28,334 nucleotides of DNA, from assembly GCA_002403335.1 (NCBI GenBank), contig DHHO01000022.1, positions 1 through 28,334 on the forward strand. The letters are read 5' to 3'. This document shows, one piece after another, positions 1-8,221 of the stretch. The translations under genes and the position numbers were made by a program. This DNA is from Caldiserica bacterium UBA4770. GTDB lineage: Bacteria; Caldisericota; Caldisericia; Caldisericales; Caldisericaceae. The notes beneath the pieces are model-generated. The model was not told the DNA's origin. It made no database searches and was given only the letters and a program-made list of their open reading frames with translations. The stretch's first letter is position 1; each line of letters begins with the position of its first letter.

Positions 1-176
1 TGAGAAGATTTTCTCCTCTCATATAATAAGACTCTCAAACTCCTCAAAAAGTTCCATAGAAGAGGGAAAGTTGTTTGCAATGGTTTTTGTGAGCTTTTTA
101 GACACAGGGAGAGCATAATTTTGTTAGGAGAGTAAACTCTAAGTAAGGAGGTTTGTTTCATAATTTTTTCTTTCAG

Positions 177-205
177 TTTCTTTAGGTTTGCGCAAATGCT
201 ATAAG
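177..205 (+). promoter_or_regulatory. Possible extended -10 promoter of the MFS gene
   Basis: TATAAG at 200-205 is preceded by TG at 197-198, the extended -10 pattern. The -35 at 177-182 (TTTCTT) is poor. A perfect 10-bp palindrome, TTTGCGCAAA, fills 187-196 in the spacer and could bind a regulator. The leader to the start codon at 269 would be about 55 bases. This is inferred from pattern only; TAAAAT at 234-239 is an alternative -10 but has no good -35. Confidence 0.3.
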
Positions 206-268
206 AAAAAGTTTTATATGATGAGGTTTTTGTTAAAATAATTCTGGAAGTATTGAGGAAAGGTATAA

Positions 269-1540
269 ATGAGGCAGATAAAGGTAACGCGGTGGGTAGT
301 ATTAGTTGTGCTTGCTCTTTTTTCCCTATTTCATCAGGCTGATAAATTAATCATCGGCCCCCTTGCATCTCAAATTATGAACACATTCAGTATAAATGAA
401 ACTCAATTAGGTGCAGTTAATTCAATTACGCTACTTGTCAGTGGTTTGCTTTTTCCTGTGTGGGGATATATTTCTGACCGTTACTCCCGCGCAAGGCTCA
501 TTGCTTTAGCTGCCTTTATATGGTCATCTACAACATGGCTTTCCTCACTTGCCCCTAATTATACCTTATTTTTGATAAGTAGGGCCTCAACTGGTGTGGA
601 CGATGCGAGTTATCCCTCTGTTTATAGCATTCTTGCGGATTATTTTCCTCCCCTTATGCGGGGGCGCATATATGCTATTCTTAAGATTGTTATGCCCCTG
701 GGTTACATTTTAGGGGCTGCTATTGCAATACTTATTGGAAGTTACGCTGGATGGAGAAATGTTTTCAAGTTTACAGCATTTCTCGGGCTTCTTATTGCGA
801 TTCTGATTTTATTATTGGTGCGTGATGTACCGCGTGGAGCAATGGAGGTTGAGGCAGTAAGGAAATCTGATATAAGGAGCGTAGGGTACAGCTTTGCCAC
901 TATCAGAGGCCTTTTTAAGAGGAGAACTCTTATAGCGCTTTATGGGCAGGGATTTTTTGCAGTATTCTCTATTAATGCTCTTACCTTCTGGGCTTTCCGA
1001 TATCTTGAGGTTGATAGGGGATATTCAGGAACAATCCTTTTAGGCACTTCTATTGTTATCATCCTTTCGATTGTAGCCGGCTTACAGACGGGGGGTATTG
1101 TAGGAGACTGGCTTTTTAAAAAGAGGATAGAGGGGCGGTTAATTACAGGTGCTATGTCAATTGGTGGGGCAGTGATTGTCATCTTTGCTTTGCTCACTCC
1201 TGTGGGAAGCAGATTATTATTTTTGATACTTGTCTCTGTGGGACTTTTTTTCACAGGGTTTGCTGCACCTAATATTAGTGCAACTCTTTCAGATATTAGT
1301 TTACCCGAAGTGCGTAGCAGCATATTCTCTCTACAGTGTCTTGTAGAAACAGTGGGCTCAGCGCTTGCACCTTTTGTAACGGGGTGGGTGGCTACAAGAA
1401 GCAATTTAAGAACTGCTTTTATTGCAATCATTGCCATATCTGTACTTTTTCTTATTCCCTGTTATGTCATAGCCATTAAAGCTGTGGCTTCCGATATTGA
1501 GTTAACCCGTGCTGAACTTCTTTCAAGGGGAGATAAATAA
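269..1540 (+). CDS. Major facilitator superfamily transporter
   Basis: This 423-residue protein is almost wholly hydrophobic, with the roughly 12 membrane segments of an MFS carrier. The cytoplasmic loop after segment 2 carries the MFS motif A equivalent GYISDRYSRARL (about residues 66-77). The stretch RASTGVDDASYPSVYSILADYF (about 104-125) matches the conserved segment-4/5 region of the spinster-like and organic-anion branch. A central cytoplasmic loop (about 190-215) separates the two halves. The start is an ATG with AGGAAAGG about 6 bases upstream. The gene stands alone: the next gene is on the other strand. The family exchanges small solutes with protons or other ions across the inner membrane; the substrate cannot be read from the sequence. 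Confidence 0.85.
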   Translation: MRQIKVTRWVVLVVLALFSLFHQADKLIIGPLASQIMNTFSINETQLGAVNSITLLVSGLLFPVWGYISDRYSRARLIALAAFIWSSTTWLSSLAPNYTLFLISRASTGVDDASYPSVYSILADYFPPLMRGRIYAILKIVMPLGYILGAAIAILIGSYAGWRNVFKFTAFLGLLIAILILLLVRDVPRGAMEVEAVRKSDIRSVGYSFATIRGLFKRRTLIALYGQGFFAVFSINALTFWAFRYLEVDRGYSGTILLGTSIVIILSIVAGLQTGGIVGDWLFKKRIEGRLITGAMSIGGAVIVIFALLTPVGSRLLFLILVSVGLFFTGFAAPNISATLSDISLPEVRSSIFSLQCLVETVGSALAPFVTGWVATRSNLRTAFIAIIAISVLFLIPCYVIAIKAVASDIELTRAELLSRGDK

Positions 1541-1647
1541 GCCTCGAAGATTTTTGTTCGGACAGTTATTAAATAATAGAGTTCTCCACTTTTTAAAAAT
1601 ATTTTCTCCTATCGCCTTCCGTGATTTTTGAAAGAGATATCTTTTAT

Positions 1648-1830
1648 TTACTCTTCTTCGTCCTCTTCAGTTTCTGATTCGCTACTCTCCTTTAAAAATT
1701 CTTTGATTCCGTTGATTGAATCATAAATCTCGTCAATAAAGTTTGAAATATCTTCTTCTGAAAATCCCTCTTCATCAAGCTTTTCTTCAATTTCCTGCAG
1801 TACTTCTATAATTTCTTCTATTCTGTTCAT
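1648..1830 (-). CDS. Small, very acidic hypothetical protein
   Basis: This 60-residue protein begins MNRIEEIIEVLQEIEEKL and ends in a run dominated by Glu, Ser and Asp. The heptad-like spacing of Ile and Leu in residues 1-45 suggests one or two amphipathic helices or a coiled coil, followed by a disordered acidic tail. I place the start at the ATG at 1830 because a strong GGGAGGAG site lies just upstream at about 1835-1843; the longer frame starting with TTG at 1845 would place that site inside the gene. It has no signal peptide or cysteines. The family is not recognised. It could bind a basic partner, but that is speculation. Confidence 0.6.
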   Translation of the reverse strand: MNRIEEIIEVLQEIEEKLDEEGFSEEDISNFIDEIYDSINGIKEFLKESSESETEEDEEE

Positions 1831-1860
1831 TTTCTCTCCTCCCAAAGTTTTTCTGGGTAT

Positions 1861-1888
1861 ATTTTATGATTTTCTTTATTTAAGCAAA
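1861..1888 (-). promoter_or_regulatory. Possible promoter for the acidic small protein
   Basis: Read on the minus strand, TTTGCT (1883-1888) and TAAAAT (1861-1866) are separated by 16 bases, giving a start of transcription near 1853 and a leader of about 25 bases that contains the ribosome binding site. The match is moderate. Confidence 0.4.
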
Positions 1889-1936
1889 ATAGCCTTATGT
1901 ATACTTATAGCTACTCCCTTGATACCTGACTGCTCA

Positions 1937-2599
1937 TTATAAAATGATCCCGACTATTATCAGTAACTGTGCTAAAATATAGGAGAGCATTATGAGGATG
2001 TTGTCTGATGTTACTTTCTGCTTGAAGTTTCTATATGCAATTAAGGTATCTGATACAACAAATAAAATTGAGCCGATGAAAGGTAGCACAAAGGAAATGG
2101 GGGAAACATAATAATACCTTGCAAGGGCAGTAAAGCTCATAGTGAGAATGACACCCATGTAGATTATGACAGGGATTTTCATTGATTTTAGATATTTACT
2201 GAGGTCTGCGTAAACGAATGTACCACAGATTAAGTAGGGTATAAGAAACAGATATACGTTACTGGGCATTCCTTTCATATAGTTGACTGATTGTAAGAAG
2301 GTTATGGTGTAAAAAATATGGCACATGAGGAATGATAATAGACCCAGGATGAAAAAATTCTTTTTGTTAGTAATAAGCAGAAACACATCGCCCAGAAAAG
2401 AGAATACAAGGGCAAGTACGATAAATAGGTTGATTTGCCTTGTGTTAAGTAGATAAAAAATTAAAAGTAAAGGCATAAGAAGTGGTTTAGTTAAATATCT
2501 GTTACCTTTCTTTTTAACAAGTATACAGTCCAGAGCAGTCACAATAACGAACAGAGTTAATGCACTGAATCTTATAATCTTCAAAATTGTTGTATTCAT
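1937..2599 (-). CDS. YhhN/TMEM86 family membrane protein (lysoplasmalogenase-like)
   Basis: This 220-residue protein is hydrophobic throughout, with about eight predicted membrane segments. It shows family blocks of YhhN/TMEM86: YLTKPLLMPLLL (about 35-46), FSFLGDVFLL (about 66-75), the following FILGLLSFLMCHIFYTITF-like stretch, and VSDTLIAYRNF near the C-terminus. The acidic residues in the GD and SD blocks are the conserved candidates for catalysis. Animal members hydrolyse the vinyl-ether bond of lysoplasmalogens; in bacteria the role is mostly inferred. If correct, it hints that this organism makes plasmalogens, which are common in anaerobes. The start at 2599 has only a weak GAAGAAG ribosome site. 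It is probably transcribed alone. Confidence 0.8.
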   Translation of the reverse strand: MNTTILKIIRFSALTLFVIVTALDCILVKKKGNRYLTKPLLMPLLLIFYLLNTRQINLFIVLALVFSFLGDVFLLITNKKNFFILGLLSFLMCHIFYTITFLQSVNYMKGMPSNVYLFLIPYLICGTFVYADLSKYLKSMKIPVIIYMGVILTMSFTALARYYYVSPISFVLPFIGSILFVVSDTLIAYRNFKQKVTSDNILIMLSYILAQLLIIVGIIL

Positions 2600-2766
2600 T
2601 CTTCTTCTTCTGAATTATATTAATATTTGTTGAAAAAAATAAATATTGGAAGTCTTTTAAAAGTGCTTACTGTTGAAATTAAAAAGTATATTTCCTCAAG
2701 TGCCTGCAGAAATAAAATGGTTATAGAAAAAGTGATTTTATGTATTTTCATATGTTTATACTCTTC

Positions 2767-2794
2767 TTGCAAAAAATGAAAAGTTGATTATACT
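2767..2794 (+). promoter_or_regulatory. Promoter of the ABC exporter operon
   Basis: TTGCAA (2767-2772) and TATACT (2789-2794) are 16 bases apart, close to the sigma-70 consensus. Expected transcription start is near 2800-2802, only about 10 bases before the ATG at 2812, with no Shine-Dalgarno sequence between. The -10 overlaps the dyad at 2791-2809. Confidence 0.6.
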
Positions 2795-2809
2795 TTGTAT
2801 TGCAAAGTA
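2791..2809 (+). promoter_or_regulatory. Dyad operator over the transcription start
   Basis: TACTTTGTATTGCAAAGTA has perfect 7-base arms (TACTTTG / CAAAGTA) around a 5-base centre. It overlaps the -10 box and the expected +1 of the operon whose first gene encodes a winged-helix regulator. The placement fits direct autorepression; binding by that protein is inference. Confidence 0.6.
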
Positions 2810-2811
2810 CA

Positions 2812-3126
2812 ATGAAAAACAAAGTTAATTTAAATGATGTTATTCATGAAAAAAATAGGCTTCTTATCTTAAGCTTGATGCTTAAAGAAGGTGAATTGAG
2901 TTTTGGTGATTTAAAAGAGTTTACAGGGATGACAGATGGAAATCTTGCATCTCATCTTAGAATACTTGAAGAAAATAAAATCATTGAAGTTAAGAAAAGT
3001 TTCTTGAGAAGAAAACCAAGGACAACTTATAAACTTACTTCTTTAGGAAAGGAGAAATTTATTAACTACCTTGAAACCCTAAAGAAGTTTTTAAATGAAA
3101 TTTCTGAGGAGGCAAACGATGATTGA
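2812..3126 (+). CDS. Winged-helix (ArsR/MarR-like) transcriptional repressor
   Basis: This 104-residue protein consists of little more than a winged helix-turn-helix. The recognition-helix region reads GMTDGNLASHLRILEENKIIEVKK (about 40-63), followed by a basic wing with FLRRKPRTTYKLT and a helix ending in ETLKKFLNEI that probably dimerises. This is the pattern of the small regulators that precede ABC-2 exporter genes. I start it at the ATG at 2812; an in-frame TTG at 2800 lies inside the operator and likely at +1. It heads a four-gene operon and probably represses it through the dyad at 2791-2809. No metal-binding Cys or His cluster is present, so the signal is unlikely to be a thiol-bound metal. 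Confidence 0.8.
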   Translation: MKNKVNLNDVIHEKNRLLILSLMLKEGELSFGDLKEFTGMTDGNLASHLRILEENKIIEVKKSFLRRKPRTTYKLTSLGKEKFINYLETLKKFLNEISEEANDD

Positions 3127-3877
3127 TAAGGAAGAGATTGAAAAAATTATTGAAACAATCGATGTTTTTAAACTGCTTTCTTTGAAGAGCGAGAGCGAAA
3201 AAATAGAATACGGGAGAATAAGTTTAATCTGGGGGTTATTTTCTTTCTTCATATTTATCTATTCTGGTTTAAAATTTTCATTTTTAGGTGAATATGGATG
3301 GGGCTTTGTTCTTTTAATTTCTGCATTCTTTCATACCCTGCCCATATCGTCCTTTCTTCCATCTTTTATTTACTGGGGAGCCACTGCTTTAGTAATTTAT
3401 ACAATTTTAAGAGTTACACCTTCATTGAGTTTGTTTTATATCTTATTTATACCTCTTTTAATTATAGGTTTTATCTTCTTATATCGGCTTGGTGAAAAGA
3501 GGAAAATTCTTAAAAATCCAATACCAATTAAATATTCAGTATCAGGGAAGATTGGTATCGCCTGGATGTTAATTTTTTCTTCAATAAGTTTGTTATTTAA
3601 TTCTTTGTTAGTCTATTTCAACAGAAATTCAGTTATGGTAAATGTTGATTTTCTTTATTTATTAATCTATGGCTATATCCTTAGCATTGCAATTTTTATC
3701 TCTGGATTAATTATGAATTTTTACTTTATTCTTGGGATAGTTGGCATGTTTCTTATTCCCATTGTTTCCACCTTTAGTATCAATCTTGGTTATATTCTAA
3801 TATCTTTGATTTCTTTAGCATACGGACTGTATGGTGGTTATATTTATTTTAAAAATAGAATCAGGGAGGAAAAATGA
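3119..3877 (+). CDS. Unknown polytopic membrane protein of the exporter operon
   Basis: This 252-residue protein starts with about 35 charged residues (MIDKEEIEKIIETIDVF), followed by some seven hydrophobic segments with short loops and a basic C-terminus (FKNRIREEK). I chose the ATG at 3119, which overlaps the end of the regulator gene and has GAGGAGG at 3106-3112; the ATG at 3095 lacks a comparable site. Its stop overlaps the ABC ATPase start (ATGA at 3874). No family is recognised. Its place between regulator and ATPase suggests a sensor, an accessory subunit or the target process of the exporter. It lacks ABC-2 permease hallmarks, so it is probably not a second pore subunit, though that is not excluded. 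Confidence 0.7.
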   Translation: MIDKEEIEKIIETIDVFKLLSLKSESEKIEYGRISLIWGLFSFFIFIYSGLKFSFLGEYGWGFVLLISAFFHTLPISSFLPSFIYWGATALVIYTILRVTPSLSLFYILFIPLLIIGFIFLYRLGEKRKILKNPIPIKYSVSGKIGIAWMLIFSSISLLFNSLLVYFNRNSVMVNVDFLYLLIYGYILSIAIFISGLIMNFYFILGIVGMFLIPIVSTFSINLGYILISLISLAYGLYGGYIYFKNRIREEK

Positions 3878-4803
3878 ATGTCATTGAAGTTAGAAACTTG
3901 AAAAAGTATTACGGAGATGTAAAGGCTGTTGATGGAATAAGTTTTGAGGTTAATGAGGGTGAAATCTTTGGAATGGTTGGGCCAAATGGGGCAGGTAAAA
4001 CAACAACAATTGAGTGCATTGAGGGCTTGAGAAAACCTGATGAAGGGGAAATAAGAGTGTTAGACCTTAATCCGCAAAAAGATAGAGAAAAAATCTATAA
4101 ACTTATCAGTATACAACTTCAGGAGACTTCCTATCAGGATAAGATAAAGGTTTATGAAATTTGCGAATTTTTTTCCTCTTTCTATAGCAATCCGCTTGAT
4201 TATAAAAAGTTGCTTGATAAATTTGGACTGCATGAATTCAGAAATAGTTATGTGATGAAATTATCGGGCGGTCAGAAACAAAAATTATCAATATTATTAG
4301 CACTATTGCCGGACCCGAGGATAGTTTTTCTTGATGAGATTACCACAGGTCTTGATCCAAAAGCAAGAAGGGAGATGTGGGAGATGGTTAAAGATTTAAA
4401 AAAAGAAGGGAGGGTTGTTTTCCTGACAACTCATTATATGGAGGAGGCAGAAGTCCTTTGTGACAGAGTCGCAATAGTTGATTACGGGAGAATTGTGGCG
4501 CTTGATACACCTGAAGAGCTTGTTACAAAAAGTGGGATTGATGAGATGGTTTCATTTGAAGTGGATATGATTGATGTTTCAAAGTTAAGAGAAGTAAAGG
4601 GAGTAAGTGTCGTCAATTTTAAAGACGGAGAAGTGGTTCTGTACGGAAAAGGAGGGGATTTGTTGAAGGGAATTGTAGATTATCTCAATGCAAACAGGCT
4701 GACTTTTCGGAACCTGAGAACAAAAAAACCAAATCTTGAGGACACGTTCCTGAAATTAACAGGGAAAAAATATGAAGAGGAAAAAGATGAAGATGTTAAT
4801 TGA
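3874..4803 (+). CDS. ABC exporter ATP-binding protein (DrrA/CcmA-like)
   Basis: This 309-residue protein has a full ABC ATPase domain: Walker A GPNGAGKT at 36-43, Q-loop Gln near 83, signature LSGGQKQK at 130-137, Walker B IVFLDE at 150-155, and switch His near 187 in TTHYMEEA. Residues of about 215-309 form the extra C-terminal domain of the DrrA-type exporters that pair with ABC-2 permeases. It would power export of a lipid, drug or other amphiphile by the permease encoded next. The start is the ATG overlapping the preceding stop, with AGGGAGG upstream. The 3' end overlaps the permease gene, indicating translational coupling. Confidence 0.93.
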   Translation: MNVIEVRNLKKYYGDVKAVDGISFEVNEGEIFGMVGPNGAGKTTTIECIEGLRKPDEGEIRVLDLNPQKDREKIYKLISIQLQETSYQDKIKVYEICEFFSSFYSNPLDYKKLLDKFGLHEFRNSYVMKLSGGQKQKLSILLALLPDPRIVFLDEITTGLDPKARREMWEMVKDLKKEGRVVFLTTHYMEEAEVLCDRVAIVDYGRIVALDTPEELVTKSGIDEMVSFEVDMIDVSKLREVKGVSVVNFKDGEVVLYGKGGDLLKGIVDYLNANRLTFRNLRTKKPNLEDTFLKLTGKKYEEEKDEDVN

Positions 4804-5554
4804 AACCATGAAGGTTGATTTTAAACTCCAGCTGAGAGACTTTGTGGTTCTCTTCTATTCTCTTATATTCCCTTCCCTTATGCTTCTGATTTTTGGAGGA
4901 ATGTATGGCAATCTCCCTTCACCTTTTTATGGAGGGTTTGGTACAGTAGATGTGATGGTACCATCCTTCGTTGGTATTGTTGTTGCTGTTAATGGTATTA
5001 TGAACCTTCCTCTTACTCTTGTTGAATACAGGGACAAAAAAATTCTGAAGAGGTTAATGGCAACACCCCTGAAGCCTGTCTATATAATAATTTCGCAACT
5101 TGTCGTCAATCTCATCATAACAATCATTGGATTTTTGATCGTTGCTGTCTTTGGAAAACTTATCTTTAACCTTCATTTCTACGGAAATGTACTTTTATTT
5201 ATTGTAGCCTTTTTGATTTCAACCCTCTCAATTTTTTCAATCGGTTTTTTGATAGCAAGCTTTATAAGGAATAGCAGGGTAGCTACCACCGTTGCCAATA
5301 TAATTTACTTTCCTATGCTGTTTCTGTCGGGTGCAACTTTGCCTCTTGAGACAATGCCGAAATTTATGTTAGGCATTGCAAAAGCAGTACCGTTAACATA
5401 CGCTGTGGATTTAATAAAGAGAACTTGGCTTAGCAGCGATATTGCATGGTTAGATATGGGACTTTCTTTGAGCATTGACATATTTTTACTCTGTGCTGTT
5501 ACTGTGGTTTGCTTTATTATCTCTATTACACAATTTAAGTGGTACTATGATTAA
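4772..5554 (+). CDS. ABC-2 type exporter permease
   Basis: This protein of up to 260 residues has the six membrane segments of ABC-2 permeases. The conserved cytoplasmic loop reads LVEYRDKKILKRLMATPLKP (about 87-106), and the re-entrant/C-terminal region FLSGATLPLETMP (about 188-200) is typical of DrrB-like subunits. The start is uncertain: ATG codons at 4772, 4787 and 4793 are in frame. 4772 has AGGG about 7 bases upstream, while AAGAGG serves 4787. All choices overlap the ATPase gene. It probably dimerises and is energised by the adjacent ATPase. The substrate is unknown; the self-regulated cassette points to drug or antimicrobial-peptide resistance or lipid export. Confidence 0.9.
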   Translation: MKRKKMKMLIETMKVDFKLQLRDFVVLFYSLIFPSLMLLIFGGMYGNLPSPFYGGFGTVDVMVPSFVGIVVAVNGIMNLPLTLVEYRDKKILKRLMATPLKPVYIIISQLVVNLIITIIGFLIVAVFGKLIFNLHFYGNVLLFIVAFLISTLSIFSIGFLIASFIRNSRVATTVANIIYFPMLFLSGATLPLETMPKFMLGIAKAVPLTYAVDLIKRTWLSSDIAWLDMGLSLSIDIFLLCAVTVVCFIISITQFKWYYD

Positions 5555-5677
5555 AGTCTTTTCTATAGAGGGTTTCAAACGAAAGAAGTCTTTTTATTGC
5601 TGCATATGATGTGCCCACAGTAAATTAATAAATGATTTCTGCGAAATTCGTCCTGTAGAAAGGAGTGTTGAAAAACA

Positions 5678-5709
5678 AAAAGAAGGGGGGATTTCTCCAC
5701 CCTTCTTTT
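5678..5709. terminator. Bidirectional rho-independent terminator
   Basis: AAAAGAAGGG (5678-5687) pairs with CCCTTCTTTT (5700-5709) around a 12-base loop that can extend by GGA/TCC. On the minus strand it is followed by a T-rich run (TTTTTGTTTTTC), so it ends the long Liv operon; on the plus strand it is followed by a shorter TTTTATCT and can also end the exporter operon. Confidence 0.8.
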
Positions 5710-5735
5710 ATCTACTTTAGATTTGTTCAGATTAA

Positions 5736-6911
5736 TTATTTTATATTTTCAACAATAAGAGCTATACCCTGCCCTCCCCCAATGCAAAGAGACACCATGC
5801 CAAGGTGATTACCACTTCTTCTTAACTCATGAAGCAGTTTTGTTACAAGGATTGCACCTGTTGCTCCAATGGGGTGTCCAAGGGCAATTGCTCCACCGTT
5901 GACATTGAGATTTTCCTTAGGGATCCCCAGTTCTTTTTTGACAGCAATGGCAATAGCTGCGAAAGCCTCATTAATCTCGAAAAGGTCAATGTCATTGAGC
6001 GTAAGATTCGCTCTTTCAAGAGCCTTTCTTATCGCATACACCGGTGCAATGCCAAACATGTTCGGGTCAACTGCCACCACAGCATAGGAAATGACCTTTC
6101 CGAATGTATCAAGCTTGTATTCCTCTGATACTTGCTTTGTTGATAGAATCATCGCTGAAGCCCCGCTGTTAAGTCCGGGGGCATTGCCTGCTGTAATTGT
6201 TCCGCCTTCTTTAAAGGCCGGCTTGAGGTTTCCGAGTTTCTCAAGTGTCGTTTCTTTTCTTACGGATTCGTCAGTATCAAATATGATATCCTTCCCAACA
6301 TTCAGGGGAACAATCTGGTCCTTGAACCTCCCTTCCTCTATTGCCTTTGCAGCCTTCATATGGCTTTCATATGAAAACTCATCCTGTTCCTTCCTTGTAA
6401 TTCCGTATTGAGGTACAAGGTACTCTTCAGTGATGAGCCCTGAGTGCTTGTCTGTGAAGGCATCGTTCAGGCCGTCCAGCAGTATTGCATCATAAATCTT
6501 TCCGTCCCCCATTTTATATCCGTATCTGGCAGATGGGAGAATGTAGGGGGCCTGATCCATATTCTCCATTCCTCCTGCAAGAACCATTTTTGCATATCCT
6601 GATTGGATTTCCATAACAGCGGTGAGGATTGCCTGAAGCCCTGAACCACATACCCTGTTCACCGTCATTGAGGGGATACCTGCGGGTATTCCACCATAAA
6701 TTGAAGCCTGACGAGCGGGATTCATCTTTTCTCCTGCAAGAATGACATTTCCTATGACAACGTCATCAAACCTTGAAGGGTCGATACCTGAAACCTCTAT
6801 TACCCTTTTAATAATATATCCTTCAATTTTTGGGGCAGGGATATCCTTAAGACTTCCACCAAATTTACCTATGGCACTCCTCAGTGGCGAACTTATAAAA
6901 ACTTCTTCCAT
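5736..6911 (-). CDS. Thiolase (acetyl-CoA acetyltransferase-like)
   Basis: At 391 residues this is the usual length of a type II thiolase. The acyl-accepting nucleophile is Cys88 in NRVCGSGLQA; His346 lies in GGAIALGHPIGATG and Cys376 in CIGGGQGIA, so the catalytic set is complete. The block GGMENMDQAPYILPSARYG matches acetyl-CoA acetyltransferases. The family catalyses reversible thiolysis of 3-oxoacyl-CoA by CoA in the cytosol. The start at 6911 has AGGAGG six bases upstream. It is the last gene of the long operon, 8 bases after the CoA-transferase gene, which suggests cleavage of a 3-oxoacyl-CoA formed from the imported acid. One oddity is HSGLITEE where many homologues have HMGxTAE. Confidence 0.93.
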   Translation of the reverse strand: MEEVFISSPLRSAIGKFGGSLKDIPAPKIEGYIIKRVIEVSGIDPSRFDDVVIGNVILAGEKMNPARQASIYGGIPAGIPSMTVNRVCGSGLQAILTAVMEIQSGYAKMVLAGGMENMDQAPYILPSARYGYKMGDGKIYDAILLDGLNDAFTDKHSGLITEEYLVPQYGITRKEQDEFSYESHMKAAKAIEEGRFKDQIVPLNVGKDIIFDTDESVRKETTLEKLGNLKPAFKEGGTITAGNAPGLNSGASAMILSTKQVSEEYKLDTFGKVISYAVVAVDPNMFGIAPVYAIRKALERANLTLNDIDLFEINEAFAAIAIAVKKELGIPKENLNVNGGAIALGHPIGATGAILVTKLLHELRRSGNHLGMVSLCIGGGQGIALIVENIK

Positions 6912-6919
6912 ATATCCTC

Positions 6920-8221
6920 CTATATAAGATTAATCTTCTTAGCTTCTTCTAAAAGTACTTCTCTAAAGTTTGGGTGAGCAACATTAATGAGGGATAGGGC
7001 TCTTTCTCTTACGCTCAGTCCTTTGAGATGAGCGATACCATACTCTGTTATGATATAATCTGTATCCTGCCGTGGGACTGTAACAAAGCTTCCTGGTGTA
7101 AGCATCGGGACAATCGTTGAGATTGTATCATTCTTGACGCTCGATCGCAATGCAATAATTCCCTTTCCGTCTTTTGACATTGTTGCTCCCCTGTGCATAT
7201 CTAATTGCCCTCCCGTGCCTGTATATTGAGTCGGTCCAAAGGACTCGGAGCATACCTGCCCTGAGAGGTCAACCTGTATTGCTGTGTTGATGCTTACCAT
7301 CTTTTCATTCTGTGCCACTATGTAAGGGTTGTTTACAACGGAACCTCTCTGAAGCTCCACTGCAAGGTTGTCCTTTACGAATTCATACAGTTTCTGAGTC
7401 CCTGTGATAAATGCTCCCACTGTTTTCCCCTTCCAGAGTGTTTTTTTACTGTTGTTGATAACGCCAAGTTCTGTAAGGTCTGCCATTCCATCTGTAATCA
7501 TCTCTGAATGAACCCCTATATCCTTTTTGTCGACGAGGAATTTCGAAATGGCATTTGGTATACCCCCGATGCCAAGTTGAATTGTAGAGCCATTCTCAAT
7601 GAGCTCTGAGACATACTCCCCGATCTTTTTTTCTATTTCTGTGGGTTCAATGGGAGGGAATTCAAGCAAAGGAGTATTGTATTCGACAACAAAATCTACG
7701 TCATTTATGTGTACTGCTGTGTCCCCGAAGGTCTTCGGCAGGTTTTCATTTATCTCAAGGATGACAAGGTCAGCATTCTCAATCATCTCTCTTTCGTAGA
7801 CGAGATTGAGAGAAAGTGACATAAATCCTTTACTGTCTGGTGGTGTTGCACTTCCTATAAACACATTTATGTGTTCTGCATTCAGCTTTTCCCTTCCTGC
7901 CCTGTGAAGATTGTTTGGTATGAACGTTGCAAGTCCCTTCTTGTAAAGCTCTCTCTCGGGAGCTCCGAAATACCACCCTTCAAGTATAAATGGGGCTTCT
8001 TCTCCCTTACCCACATATTTTAGAAATTCATAATCTTTGAGAAGCAGGCATGTGATAACCTTTACATTCCTGACCTTATCCTTTATAGTATGAAGGGTTG
8101 AAAGAAGTCCTGGTGGTTGTGCAGCTGACATTGCTACAACAACTTTGTCGTTTGATTTTATCCTTGATACTGCCTCTTCAAGGGAAATTAGTTTTCTCCT
8201 GTACTCTTCTTTATGGTTCAT
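6920..8221 (-). CDS. Acetyl-CoA hydrolase/CoA-transferase family protein
   Basis: This 433-residue protein belongs to the 4-hydroxybutyrate / butyryl-CoA:acetate CoA-transferase family. The likely catalytic Glu that forms the glutamyl-CoA thioester is Glu240 in GVHSEMITDG. QLGIGGIPNAI (about 215-225) and QYTGTGGQLDMHRGA further on are the family's CoA-binding glycine motifs. It would move CoA from acetyl-CoA or another donor to a carboxylic acid without spending ATP. Its start overlaps the TetR stop (ATGA), and GGAGGA lies just upstream. Together with the thiolase it forms a minimal acid activation and cleavage pair. Family confidence is high; the exact acid substrate is unknown. Confidence 0.92.
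   Translation of the reverse strand: MNHKEEYRRKLISLEEAVSRIKSNDKVVVAMSAAQPPGLLSTLHTIKDKVRNVKVITCLLLKDYEFLKYVGKGEEAPFILEGWYFGAPERELYKKGLATFIPNNLHRAGREKLNAEHINVFIGSATPPDSKGFMSLSLNLVYEREMIENADLVILEINENLPKTFGDTAVHINDVDFVVEYNTPLLEFPPIEPTEIEKKIGEYVSELIENGSTIQLGIGGIPNAISKFLVDKKDIGVHSEMITDGMADLTELGVINNSKKTLWKGKTVGAFITGTQKLYEFVKDNLAVELQRGSVVNNPYIVAQNEKMVSINTAIQVDLSGQVCSESFGPTQYTGTGGQLDMHRGATMSKDGKGIIALRSSVKNDTISTIVPMLTPGSFVTVPRQDTDYIITEYGIAHLKGLSVRERALSLINVAHPNFREVLLEEAKKINLI

Noticed and set aside
1..21. Imperfect inverted repeat TGAGAAGA...TCCTCTCA
   Set aside because: It is at the window edge, has one mismatch and no T-run; it could be the tail of a terminator, but this cannot be judged.
145..183. 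AAGGAGG followed by a TTG-started 10-codon frame
   Set aside because: The spacing to the TTG is only one base and the peptide is mostly Phe; probably chance.
940..1437. 165-codon open frame opposite the MFS gene
   Set aside because: It lies wholly inside a clear transporter gene, has no ribosome site and shows the Pro/Thr/Ser-rich composition of an antisense shadow.
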